Below, one piece after another: positions 14,251 through 21,487 of a stretch of 23,283 nt of DNA. Location of the stretch: the NCBI GenBank assembly GCA_031371615.1, contig JANMJY010000194.1, forward strand, positions 1 to 23,283, read 5' to 3'. How positions within the stretch are numbered: the stretch's first letter is position 1; every line of letters begins with the position of its first letter. A model generated the notes under the pieces. The model was not told where the DNA came from, did not search any database, and was given only the letters and a program-made list of their open reading frames with translations. This DNA comes from Gaiellasilicea sp031371615. Lineage in GTDB: Bacteria; Actinomycetota; Thermoleophilia; Gaiellales; Gaiellaceae. A program made the translations under genes and the position numbers.

Positions 14251-15990
14251 GATCACCTGCCCGCTTGCGACCGCGTCGCCCGCCGAGACGGAGAGCTCCG
14301 CAACGGTGCCCGGCCGGTGAGCCACGATCTCGTTCTCCATCTTCATCGCCTCGACCACGCAAAGCACGCGGCCGGCCTCGACCTGGTCGCCGTCGGTCAC
14401 CTCCACCTTCAGCACCGTCCCCTGCATCGGGCTGACGACCGCCTCGCTGCCGGCGCCGCTCGGCCCCTGCGCGGCCCTCTCCCGGCGGCGCCGGGCGAGC
14501 TCGGCCCAGGGCGGCTCTGGCTCGAGCACGGTCACGTCGAACCGGCGCCCACCGACCTCGACCGCCGTCGCCCGGGGCCGCAGCCGGCCATCGGCGGACG
14601 CGGCCGTCGGGAACGCCTCCCGCGTCAGCTCCTGAGCACGGGCAGCGAGCTCCTCCGACTCGACGACGCCGTGGCACGTCTCGCCGGCGATGAAGCAGGG
14701 GTGAGAGAGCAACGCCCGGTGAAAGCCGAGGAGCGTCGGCGGGCCGCCGATCTCGAACTCGTCCAGGGCGCGAAGCATCCGCATGCGCGCGTGCTCGCGG
14801 TCGACGCCGTGCACGATCAACTTCGCGATCATCGGGTCGTAGAGCCCGGTGATCTCCGTCCCTTCGACGACTCCCGAGTCGACTCGCACACCCGGCCCGC
14901 TCGGCTCCCGGTAGGTCGTCAGCCGGCCCGGAGCCGGGAGGAACCCGCTCGCGACGTCCTCGGCGTTGATCCGGCACTCGATCGCGTGGCCCCGCAGGCG
15001 AACGTCCTCCTGGCGCACCGAGAGGGGCTCGCCGGCCGCGATGCGCACCTGCTCGCGGACGAGGTCGATCCCGGTCACCTCCTCGGTGACGGTGTGCTCG
15101 ACCTGGATGCGCGTGTTCATCTCCATGAAGTAGTAGTCGCCGGCCGAAGTGAGGAGGCCCTCGATCGTGCCGGCCGAGCGGTAGCCGGCTGCCCGCGCGG
15201 CGTCGACCGCGATCCGGCCGATCCGCTCGCGCAGCGCGTCGTCGACGGCGGGCGAGGGGGTCTCCTCGATCAGCTTCTGGTGGCGGCGCTGGATCGTGCA
15301 GTCGCGCTCGCCGAGATGGATCACGTTCCCGTGGCCGTCCGCGAGCACCTGCACCTCGACGTGGCGCGGATCCTCCAGATACCGCTCGACGTACACCCGC
15401 CCGTCCGCGAAGTACTTCTCACCTTCGCGCTGGGCCGATTCGAACGCCCGCTCGGCCTCCTCCGGCGCCGCGACGAGCTTCATCCCCTTGCCGCCGCCGC
15501 CCGCCGCCGCCTTGACGATCAGCGGGTAGCCGACCTCCTCCCCGAGCCGGAGCACCTCCGTCACCGTCTCGACCGGCTCGGTCGCGCCCGGGATGATCGG
15601 CACGCCCGCCGCGCGCATCGCGGTTCGCGCGCGGGTCTTGGAGCCCATCAGCTCGATCGCGGCGCTGGGCGGGCCGATCCAGGTGATCCCCGACTCCTCG
15701 ACGGCCCGTGCGAAGGCGGCGTTCTCGGCCAGGAATCCGTAGCCGGGATGGATCGCCTCCGCGCCCGCCCGCTGCGCGGCCGCGACGATCCGCTCGCCGA
15801 CGAGGTAGCTCTCGGCCGCCGGCCCCGGACCGACCAGGAAGGCCTCGTCGGCCGCCCGCACGTGGGGTGCATCGCGGTCTGCTTCCGAGTAGACCGCGAC
15901 GGCGCCGATCCCGAGGTCGCGGAGCGTGCGGAAGATCCGGACCGCGATCTCGCCGCGGTTCGCAACCAGGACTTTCGAGAAGAGCGTCAC
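14230..15990 (-). CDS. accC: Acyl-CoA carboxylase alpha subunit (biotin carboxylase fused to BCCP)
   Basis: A 586-residue fusion typical of actinobacterial acetyl/propionyl-CoA carboxylase alpha chains. It carboxylates biotin with ATP and bicarbonate and carries the biotin on its own C-terminal domain. Visible features: KVLVANRGEIAVRIFRTLRD (preATP-grasp), HPGYGFLAEN, the glycine-rich loop KAAAGGGGKGMK, HLGERDCTIQRRHQK, EMNTRIQVEHTVTE, and the BCCP biotinylation site EAMKMENE with K550. A GTG at 15990 is the start. No Shine-Dalgarno precedes it, but GACAAT (minus, 16004-15999) ends eight bases upstream. The likely partner is the carboxyltransferase encoded at the right edge of the window. It diverges from pgsA with only 22 bases between start codons. 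Confidence 0.94.
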   Translation of the reverse strand: MTLFSKVLVANRGEIAVRIFRTLRDLGIGAVAVYSEADRDAPHVRAADEAFLVGPGPAAESYLVGERIVAAAQRAGAEAIHPGYGFLAENAAFARAVEESGITWIGPPSAAIELMGSKTRARTAMRAAGVPIIPGATEPVETVTEVLRLGEEVGYPLIVKAAAGGGGKGMKLVAAPEEAERAFESAQREGEKYFADGRVYVERYLEDPRHVEVQVLADGHGNVIHLGERDCTIQRRHQKLIEETPSPAVDDALRERIGRIAVDAARAAGYRSAGTIEGLLTSAGDYYFMEMNTRIQVEHTVTEEVTGIDLVREQVRIAAGEPLSVRQEDVRLRGHAIECRINAEDVASGFLPAPGRLTTYREPSGPGVRVDSGVVEGTEITGLYDPMIAKLIVHGVDREHARMRMLRALDEFEIGGPPTLLGFHRALLSHPCFIAGETCHGVVESEELAARAQELTREAFPTAASADGRLRPRATAVEVGGRRFDVTVLEPEPPWAELARRRRERAAQGPSGAGSEAVVSPMQGTVLKVEVTDGDQVEAGRVLCVVEAMKMENEIVAHRPGTVAELSVSAGDAVASGQVICRVLGE

Positions 15991-16012
15991 GGCCGCGTAT
16001 TGTCCCTGAGCC
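15991..16012. promoter_or_regulatory. 22-bp bidirectional promoter core between accC and pgsA
   Basis: A single AT-rich patch provides -10-like hexamers for both strands: TATTGT on plus (15998-16003) and GACAAT on minus (16004-15999). They end nine and eight bases before the two GTG starts, neither of which has a Shine-Dalgarno. This layout fits two leaderless divergent mRNAs. The start regions form an 8-bp inverted repeat, AGCGTCAC / GTGACGCT, because both proteins begin Met-Thr-Leu. No good -35 boxes were found. Confidence 0.45.
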
Positions 16013-16561
16013 GTGACGCTGCCCGACCAACTGACCGTCGCACGGGCCGCTTCCGTGCCGCTCGTCGTGCTCCTCTACGCGTGGGAGCTGCCGCACAACG
16101 AGTACTGGGCGACCGGTCTCTTCTGCGTCGCGATGGCGACCGACTGGTTCGACGGCCGGATCGCGCGCCGCCGAGGCGTCACCTCGCAGCTCGGCTCGCT
16201 GCTCGACCCGATCGCCGACAAGGTGCTCGTGCTCGCGGTGCTCGTGATGCTGATCGAGGACGGTGTGTGGCCCGCCTGGATGGTCGCCGCGATCGTGGCC
16301 CGGGAGCTGCTGATCTCGGGGCTCCGGCTGGCGGCGATCGAGCGGGGAGTCGTGATCGCGGCGCGGGACCTCGGCAAGCTGAAGACGTGGGCGCAGGCGA
16401 CTGCGGCCGCGCTCGGCGGCTTCGCGGCGGCCGGCGCGTGGGACGACGCCGTCGGGTGGTGGGCGCTCCTCGTCGCCCTCGTCCTCACCTGGGTGTCGGG
16501 GCTCGACTACGCCCGTTCGGCGCCGCGTTTGCTGCGCGGCCCTCCCGTTGGCGCGCGATAA
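16013..16561 (+). CDS. pgsA: CDP-alcohol phosphatidyltransferase (PgsA-like)
   Basis: A 182-residue membrane enzyme of the CDP-alcohol phosphatidyltransferase family. The signature D-G-x2-A-R-x8-G-x3-D-x3-D is complete: D44, D47, G48, A51, R52, G61, D65 and D69 in DWFDGRIARRRGV...LGSLLDPIADK. Several hydrophobic helices follow. Length and sequence fit phosphatidylglycerophosphate synthase, which makes PG phosphate from CDP-diacylglycerol and glycerol 3-phosphate; phosphatidylinositol phosphate synthase is the main alternative in actinobacteria and cannot be ruled out. It starts with GTG without a Shine-Dalgarno and is divergent from accC. The gene ends 15 bases before the convergent small zinc-binding gene. 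Confidence 0.88.
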   Translation: MTLPDQLTVARAASVPLVVLLYAWELPHNEYWATGLFCVAMATDWFDGRIARRRGVTSQLGSLLDPIADKVLVLAVLVMLIEDGVWPAWMVAAIVARELLISGLRLAAIERGVVIAARDLGKLKTWAQATAAALGGFAAAGAWDDAVGWWALLVALVLTWVSGLDYARSAPRLLRGPPVGAR

Positions 16562-16576
16562 CCCCTACAGGGCCGC

Positions 16577-16747
16577 TTAGGCCGGTTGTCGAGACTCGCA
16601 CCAGTCGCCGAAGGCCGCCCAGGCGCCCAGGTAGCCGGCGAGCTGGGTCATTCCCCGGGCGACCTCGACCTTGATCGAGATGACGCAGATCGGGCAGAAC
16701 GGCTCTTCTTGGGAGCGGGCTGGATGTTCGCCACAGCGGCAGCACAT
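16577..16747 (-). CDS. Small Cys4 zinc-ribbon-like protein
   Basis: A 56-residue protein from the ATG at 16747, or 60 residues from an upstream TTG at 16759. Two CxxC-type knuckles (CCRCGEHPA and CPIC), about 17 residues apart, suggest a structural zinc site; a helical segment, VEVARGMTQLAGYLGAWAAF, follows and ends near a Cys-containing tail. The regular helix with W and aromatic residues looks conserved rather than incidental. I do not recognise a named family or function. It lies 33 bases downstream of the acidic 49-residue gene on the same strand, so the two may be co-transcribed, and it converges on pgsA with 15 bases between. Confidence 0.65.
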   Translation of the reverse strand: MCCRCGEHPARSQEEPFCPICVISIKVEVARGMTQLAGYLGAWAAFGDWCESRQPA

Positions 16748-16780
16748 AGTGCTCTTCAAACGGCGCAGGCGGCCTGACGG

Positions 16781-16930
16781 TTACGGATCGGGCTCGCCGC
16801 TCTCGACTCCCTCGAGCAGCGCGGCTTCCGCCCACTCCCCCGCCACCGCCTCCGCCTCCGCGGCTCCCAGGGCGGCCAGGATCGCCTCCCGCTCGACCTC
16901 CGACGGCTCCGGCTCGATCGTCGCGGACAC
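16781..16930 (-). CDS. Small acidic helical protein, possibly acyl-CoA carboxylase epsilon-like
   Basis: A 49-residue reading frame from GTG 16930. The sequence (IEPEPSEVEREAILAALGA, then a second helix containing GEWAEAALLEG) resembles the N-terminal P-x-P-x-E-E-x-x-A-I-x-A-A-L helix of small actinobacterial proteins, including carboxylase epsilon subunits. Those stimulate AccA/AccD complexes, and both carboxylase subunits are encoded in this window, which makes the idea attractive. However, it is not next to either one, is shorter than typical epsilon chains, and has only a weak ribosome binding site. It could be an unrelated small protein. It precedes the zinc-ribbon gene in a probable two-gene unit. 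Confidence 0.45.
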   Translation of the reverse strand: MSATIEPEPSEVEREAILAALGAAEAEAVAGEWAEAALLEGVESGEPDP

Positions 16931-17055
16931 GGCGGGCAGCCTACAAAGTTCCTGCTGGTCGGGGATCTCGCTAAATACCCCCTTTGAGGGATTACTTGGC
17001 GGCTGCTGAAGTTCAGTATCCCGCTTGTCTGGCGTCCCGCGGTAGGAGGAACGGA
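16931..17055. other. Divergent intergenic region, AT-richer
   Basis: 125 bases between the acidic small gene (minus) and the Trp-rich peptide gene (plus). It contains TTGGCG at 16996-17001 and TATCCC at 17017-17022, a poor promoter pair with 15-base spacing, and a 4-bp CCCT/AGGG hairpin. I looked for a c-di-GMP (GEMM) riboswitch because of the downstream enzyme and did not recognise one. Confidence 0.35.
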
Positions 17056-17163
17056 ATGCTGCAATGGAGAAACGCACGTCTGGTCGGGATCCTCGTCGCC
17101 CTCGGCAGCCTTGCTGTCGTCTTTGGGAACTGGGGTTGGGACCTTTGCACTTGGGGCTGGTAG
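17056..17163 (+). CDS. 35-residue Trp-rich single-span membrane peptide
   Basis: An ATG at 17056 follows AGGAGG (within 17044-17051) at good spacing. The 35-residue product starts with a short basic, amphipathic head (MLQWRNARL), continues as one hydrophobic helix of about 16 residues (VGILVALGSLAVVFG), and ends in the Trp-rich tail GNWGWDLCTWGW with five Trp/Cys residues in ten positions. The stop lies 28 bases before the chosen start of the GGDEF/HD-GYP protein, so the two are probably on one mRNA. I do not recognise a family. It may be a membrane accessory or sensor peptide of the c-di-GMP enzyme, or a leader peptide. The strong ribosome binding site is the main evidence that it is translated. 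Confidence 0.6.
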   Translation: MLQWRNARLVGILVALGSLAVVFGNWGWDLCTWGW

Positions 17164-17180
17164 AGCCCACCCTGTGAGTC

Positions 17181-17200
17181 CGGGGGCCAAAATGCCCCCG
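17181..17200 (+). other. GC-rich hairpin covering the start region of the GGDEF/HD-GYP gene
   Basis: CGGGGGC (17181-17187) pairs perfectly with GCCCCCG (17194-17200) around the loop CAAAAT. The G-run, which is the only Shine-Dalgarno-like sequence for the ATG at 17192, is inside the stem, and the ATG spans the loop-stem border. It could limit translation of the enzyme, or act as a weak terminator after the 35-residue peptide. Confidence 0.5.
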
Positions 17201-18979
17201 AGGCTCGCGGCGGTGGTTCTGCCGGTCGGGTTGCTCGGACTCGTGGTCGCTGCGGCGGCCGCGATTTCGTTCGCCGTTCAGCCGCGCGACCTCGCCACCC
17301 TGGCCGGAATCGCCGGCCTGCTCGCGGCCTCGACGTTCGCGGAGCGCTATCCGGTTCCGCTCGACGGGATCGACACCGGCGGCGTCTCGCTCGGCTTCGT
17401 CTTCTGTACTGCTGCGATCGTGCTCTACGGCTGGGAGGCCGGCGTCATCGTCGGCTTCGCGGCGCCGATCATGCACATGCTCGAGCACCGGCCGCCGATT
17501 CGCTACCTCTACAACGCCTCGATGCTGGGAATCGCGGCGCTTGCCGCAGGCATGGCGATCATGCCGCTGCGCGGTCACGACGCCGCGCTCGTCTTCGCAC
17601 AGGTGCTCGTCACGGCAGTCGTGCACTTCGGCGTCAACGTGATCCTGCTCAGCCTGGTGCTCAGCGTCAGCTCGCGGAAGCCGTTTGTCCCGGTCGTACG
17701 CTCCAGCGTCACGATCTCGGCGATGCCGTTCGCGTTGATGGCGTCGGCCGCGCTGATGCTCGTGATCCTCTGGCAGCGCTCGCCGTTCCTGTCGGCCGCG
17801 CTCGTCGGGCCGCTGCTCGCAATCGCGCTGTACCAGCGGTCGACCTTCCGGGAGCTGCGAGCGATGCGGCTCGCGCTGACCGACCCGCTGACCGGGCTCG
17901 GCAATCACCGGCACTTCCACGACCGGCTCGAGCGCGAGCTCGCCGACTCGCAGGCGCAGGGCTATCCGCTCAGCCTCTGCCTGGTCGACATCGACGACTT
18001 CAAGCGGATCAACGACCGCTTCGGGCATCCGGGCGGCGACAAGGTGCTCGCCCAGCTGGCGACGAACCTTCGCCAGGGCGGCGAGGCATTTCGGCTCGGC
18101 GGGGACGAGTTCGCGATCCTGCTTCCGGGGCGCGACGAGGAAGGCTCCCGGATCGCGGCAGAGGCGATTCTTGAGCGGATCGCGGCGGTCGAGCTCGAGC
18201 CCGCCGGTCCCGTCACGATCAGCGCGGGAATCGCGACCGTGCCCGAGGACGAGCTGGGCCGGGACGAGCTCGTCAGGCGTGCGGACAGCGCGCTCTACTG
18301 GGCGAAGGAGTACGGCAAGAACCAGGTCCGCGTCTACCGGCCCGATGTGATCGAGATCGCCGAGCTGAAGCGGCTCGCCGCCGGGCCCGACCGAGCGGCG
18401 CGCTTCCGAGCAGCGGCCAGCCTCGCCAGAGCAGTCGACGCACGCGACGCCTACACGGGGTCGCACTCCGAGCGGGTCGCGGATCTTGCGGCCAGAATCG
18501 CGACCCGCCTCGGAGTCGATCGGGAGCAGGTCGAGCTGACACGTCTCGCCGGCAGCCTGCACGACCTCGGCAAGCTCGCGATCCCGGAAGAGATCCTGCG
18601 CAAGCCCGGTCCGCTCTCCGAGACCGAGCGGCTCGTGCTCGAGCGCCACCCGCAGATCGGCTTCCGCATGCTCGAGAGCCTCGGCGTCGACCCCGTCGCC
18701 GACTGGGTTCTCCATCACCACGAGCGCTGGGACGGCTCGGGCTATCCGGACGGAGTCGGCGGCGACGACATCCCGCTCGGCGCCCGGATCATCTTCGTCG
18801 CCGACGCCTACGACGCCATGACCTCGGACCGCGTCTACCGCGGCCGGCTCACCGACGACGAGGCGATCGCCGAGCTCGACCGCTGCTCCGGCACGCAGTT
18901 CGACCCCGAGATCGTCGCCGCGCTCGCGGACGAGCTCGGCGTCGGCGAGCTGCGGGCCACTCCCGCGCTCTCCGCCTAG
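17192..18979 (+). CDS. Membrane GGDEF plus HD-GYP c-di-GMP turnover protein
   Basis: A 595-residue protein from ATG 17192; GTG 17174 is the alternative start. About 215 N-terminal residues form six or more transmembrane helices (a MASE-like sensor). A GGDEF domain follows (about 228-385) with LTDPLTGLGN, VDIDDFKRIND and an intact GGDEF at 303-307, then an HD-GYP domain (about 418-575) with the HD pair in LHDLGK (457-458) and GYP at 517-519. Both diguanylate cyclase and phosphodiesterase active sites look complete. The RxxD inhibitory site before GGDEF reads RQGG, so product inhibition is probably lost. It is preceded by the Trp-rich peptide, and its stop overlaps that of modC within a CTAG. 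Confidence 0.92.
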   Translation: MPPRLAAVVLPVGLLGLVVAAAAAISFAVQPRDLATLAGIAGLLAASTFAERYPVPLDGIDTGGVSLGFVFCTAAIVLYGWEAGVIVGFAAPIMHMLEHRPPIRYLYNASMLGIAALAAGMAIMPLRGHDAALVFAQVLVTAVVHFGVNVILLSLVLSVSSRKPFVPVVRSSVTISAMPFALMASAALMLVILWQRSPFLSAALVGPLLAIALYQRSTFRELRAMRLALTDPLTGLGNHRHFHDRLERELADSQAQGYPLSLCLVDIDDFKRINDRFGHPGGDKVLAQLATNLRQGGEAFRLGGDEFAILLPGRDEEGSRIAAEAILERIAAVELEPAGPVTISAGIATVPEDELGRDELVRRADSALYWAKEYGKNQVRVYRPDVIEIAELKRLAAGPDRAARFRAAASLARAVDARDAYTGSHSERVADLAARIATRLGVDREQVELTRLAGSLHDLGKLAIPEEILRKPGPLSETERLVLERHPQIGFRMLESLGVDPVADWVLHHHERWDGSGYPDGVGGDDIPLGARIIFVADAYDAMTSDRVYRGRLTDDEAIAELDRCSGTQFDPEIVAALADELGVGELRATPALSA

Positions 18980-20007
18980 CTCAGCGGCACGAGCCGCGTC
19001 GCCGTCGCCTTGAACGAGGCGACGACGGAGGTCCCCTCGGCGAGGGCGAGCCGCTCGGCCGACGCCGCGGTCACCTCGGCGGTGAGCGGCCCGACGCGCA
19101 CGCGGACGCGATTGCCGAGCACGACGAGCGAGCGCACCTCACCGCGCAGGTGATTGACCGCGGAGTCCGCCGGCTCGGTTCGTGCGAGACCCACCTCCCA
19201 GGGGTAAACGGCGACCCCGACCCTGCCCTCGGCGTGATCGGTCGAGAAAGCGCTGCCGCCCGCGTCGAGCAGCACTTCCGTCAGGCCGCCGCCGCCCCGC
19301 CGCGCAGTTCCGTGCAGAAGGTTCGCCCCCGTGAAGCTGGCGACGAAGCCGTCCGCCGGCGCAGCGAGCAGGTCGGCGGCCGCGCCGAGCTGCAGGATCC
19401 GTCCCTCGACGATCACTCCGACCCGCTCGGCTAGGGCCGCCGCATCCTCGAAATCGTGCGTGACGAGGAGCGTCGGCAGGCGCAGCTCCGCAAGCAGCTC
19501 GGCCAGCTCCCCGCGCACCACCCCGCGGGTGTGGGCGTCGAGCGCCGAGAGCGGCTCGTCGAGCAGCAGCACGGCCGGGTCGCGCGCGAGTGCCCGGGCG
19601 AGCGCTACCCGCTGGCGCTCGCCCCCGGAGAGATCGCGGGGCCGGGCGCCGGCGAGGTGTGAGATCCGGAACCGCTCGAGCAGTTCGTCGACGCGCGCAC
19701 GGCCGCCGAACGCGACGTTGCGGCGGACGTCGAGGTGCGGGAAGAGCGCGTACTCCTGGAACACGAGGCCGACTGAACGGCGTTCCGGGGGCAGGTCGAC
19801 CCCGGCGATGCTGTCGAACCAGGTCGCCGCTCCGAGCGTGATCTTCCCCCGCTCGAGCCGCAGCAGCCCGGCGATCGCGCGCAGCACGCTCGACTTCCCC
19901 GCTCCGGACGGCCCGACGAGCGCGAGCGTCTCGCGCCCGAGCTCGAGCTCTAGCGAGAGGCGGAAGGAGCGAAGAGCGTGGTCGACGCTGAGGTCGAGCG
20001 TGTCCAC
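18976..20007 (-). CDS. modC: Molybdate ABC transporter ATP-binding protein
   Basis: A 343-residue ATPase that drives molybdate import. Visible: Walker A GPSGAGKS (32-39), Q-loop FQEYALFPH, signature LSGGERQR, Walker B VLLLDEPLSALD, the His switch LLVTHDFEDA, and a C-terminal TOBE/Mop-like domain (from about NHLRGEVRSL to ATRLVPLS) that binds oxyanion. The start GTG at 20007 gives the normal opening LDLSVDHALRSFRLSLELE; it lies inside modB, overlapping its last 58 bases. The longer open frame further upstream is the modB region read in another frame and is not part of this protein. It is the last gene of the mod operon. Confidence 0.92.
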   Translation of the reverse strand: MDTLDLSVDHALRSFRLSLELELGRETLALVGPSGAGKSSVLRAIAGLLRLERGKITLGAATWFDSIAGVDLPPERRSVGLVFQEYALFPHLDVRRNVAFGGRARVDELLERFRISHLAGARPRDLSGGERQRVALARALARDPAVLLLDEPLSALDAHTRGVVRGELAELLAELRLPTLLVTHDFEDAAALAERVGVIVEGRILQLGAAADLLAAPADGFVASFTGANLLHGTARRGGGGLTEVLLDAGGSAFSTDHAEGRVGVAVYPWEVGLARTEPADSAVNHLRGEVRSLVVLGNRVRVRVGPLTAEVTAASAERLALAEGTSVVASFKATATRLVPLS

Positions 20008-20774
20008 GAGGGCACCAACTTGACTGCGAGTAGGAGGGTTGCACTGACGACGACGAGGAGCGCACCGAGCGCGAGCGCGACGTCGAAGTCCTGGTCGAAC
20101 GCGGCGTAGATCGCGAGCGGTGCGGTCTGCGTCCGGCCGGGAAGGCTGCCGGCGAACATGATCGTGGCGCCGAACTCGCCCAGGCCGCGAGCGAAGGCGA
20201 GCGTCGACCCTGCGCCAAGACCACCCAAGGCGAGAGGCAGCGCCACCCGCGCGAACACCCGGAAGTGCCCGGCGCCGAGCGTCCGGGCGGCCGCCGGCAG
20301 CGTCGGGTCGATCGCCTCGAAAGCTGTGATCGCGCTCCGCAGGTAGAACGGGCTGGCGACGAAGCAGATCGCCAGCACGACGGCGACCTGCGTGAATGGG
20401 ATCTCGATCCCGAGAGCCTGAAGCTGGCCCCCGAGCAGACCGCTGCGCCCGAAGGCAGCGAAGAGGCCGAGGCCGGCGACGGCGGGCGGCAGCACGAGCG
20501 GCAGCTCGATCAGGGAAACGACGAGCGTTCGGCCGCGGAAAGGGCGATTCGCGAGCAGATAGGCGGTGGGCGTGCCGACAAGCAGGATGAACACGTGTGC
20601 GATCAGGCTCGTCTTGAGGCTGATCAGGAGCGCATCGCGCGCGCGCTCCTCCCCGAGTTGGCCGACGAGGTCGGCCGGGGGGACGCGCAGGAAGATGGCG
20701 AGCACGGGAAGGGCGAGAAACGCCACCGCGACGACGAAGGCGGCCACCAGCAGCAGTTGGAACACCCGAGTCAC
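19950..20774 (-). CDS. modB: Molybdate ABC transporter permease
   Basis: A 274-residue integral membrane protein with about five or six helices. The EAA-like cytoplasmic loop that contacts ModC is visible around AARTLGAGHFRVFARVALPLA, followed by the ModB-typical segment GLGEFGATIMFAGSLPGRTQTAPLAIYAAF. This last stretch distinguishes molybdate permeases from sulfate permeases. The GTG start at 20774 overlaps the modA stop as GTGA, so translation is coupled. The C-terminal tail after the last helix (SWTRSTSASTTLFAPSASR) is unusual in composition because it is encoded in the overlap with modC. Confidence 0.92.
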   Translation of the reverse strand: MTRVFQLLLVAAFVVAVAFLALPVLAIFLRVPPADLVGQLGEERARDALLISLKTSLIAHVFILLVGTPTAYLLANRPFRGRTLVVSLIELPLVLPPAVAGLGLFAAFGRSGLLGGQLQALGIEIPFTQVAVVLAICFVASPFYLRSAITAFEAIDPTLPAAARTLGAGHFRVFARVALPLALGGLGAGSTLAFARGLGEFGATIMFAGSLPGRTQTAPLAIYAAFDQDFDVALALGALLVVVSATLLLAVKLVPSWTRSTSASTTLFAPSASR

Positions 20775-21487
20775 GCTGAGGCAGGCAGGAAGCCCGCTCG
20801 GCGTAGGGTGGCTTTGCCCTGTGGGCCGAGCAGCTTGTCGAGATACTGCTCGGCGGAATCCGAGCCCGGCGAGACGATCGCGGCGTAGTAGCGGATCCTG
20901 GGCTGGAAATAGTCCGAGATCGGATAGGAGCGGACGTCGTCGCCGGCCGCCGCGACGTCGGTCGCATAAACGATCCCCGCGTCGGCCTCGCCGAGCGCCA
21001 CCTTGCTGACCACTCCCTTCACGTCCTCCTCGAGGCTGACGACGTTCTCGAGCGCCGCCCCGAGGCCCGCCAGCTCGAGCGACTCGCGTGCGTAGTCGCC
21101 GATCGGTACGCCCTCCGCCCCCAGCACGAGCTTCACGCCGGCCCGTGTCAGATCGACGATGTGGTTGACCTTGGCCGAGTTCGTCGCCGGCACGATGATC
21201 ACGAGCAGGTTCGACGCGAACACGGAAGGCGGTTCCACGAGCCCCTGCGCCCGCAGCTCCGTGAGCGGCTTTGCGCTCGCGGAGAGGAAGACGCCGGCCT
21301 TCGCCCCGTCGCGAATCTGGGCAGCGAGATCATTCGACCCGCCGAAGACGACGTCTGCCCCGGGGTCGATCTTCTCTGCGACGCCGCTCAGCGACGAAGC
21401 GGCGAAGACGACGAGCGCCTTGTCGTCATCGCCGCCGCCGCACGCTGCGAGCGCCAGCACCGTCGCGAGAGCTGCGAGCCGCGTCAC
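20771..21487 (-). CDS. modA: Molybdate-binding lipoprotein
   Basis: A 238-residue periplasmic-type binding protein anchored as a lipoprotein: signal MTRLAALATVLALAAC with lipobox Cys16, then an Asp/Gly linker. The mature protein starts VVFAASSLSGV, the ModA motif whose serines bind molybdate, and continues with FGGSNDLAAQI and VLGAEGVPIGDYA, also typical. The near-C-terminal GEADAGIVYATDV contains the usual Tyr. Discrimination between molybdate and tungstate is not possible by eye. The GTG start at 21487 overlaps the regulator stop as GTGA. It is the second gene of the operon regulator-modA-modB-modC. Confidence 0.93.
   Translation of the reverse strand: MTRLAALATVLALAACGGGDDDKALVVFAASSLSGVAEKIDPGADVVFGGSNDLAAQIRDGAKAGVFLSASAKPLTELRAQGLVEPPSVFASNLLVIIVPATNSAKVNHIVDLTRAGVKLVLGAEGVPIGDYARESLELAGLGAALENVVSLEEDVKGVVSKVALGEADAGIVYATDVAAAGDDVRSYPISDYFQPRIRYYAAIVSPGSDSAEQYLDKLLGPQGKATLRRAGFLPASA

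Noticed and set aside
14317..16674. 785-codon plus-strand open frame across accC
   Set aside because: Antisense of the well-supported biotin carboxylase and then out of frame over pgsA; no domain resemblance.
16931..17055. c-di-GMP riboswitch before the GGDEF/HD-GYP gene
   Set aside because: None of the GEMM-I core segments I know (such as GCAAAG or the GAAA tetraloop pairing) is visible.
16781..18721. 646-codon minus-strand open frame across the GGDEF/HD-GYP gene
   Set aside because: Antisense of a gene with clear domain motifs; composition is Arg/Asp/Glu/His-rich in a way typical of GC-rich shadow frames. Only its final 49 codons (16930-16781), outside the gene, look like a real protein.
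20008..20967. Extension of modC frame upstream through modB
   Set aside because: Low-complexity Arg/Pro/Ala translation over the permease gene. ModC begins normally at GTG 20007.
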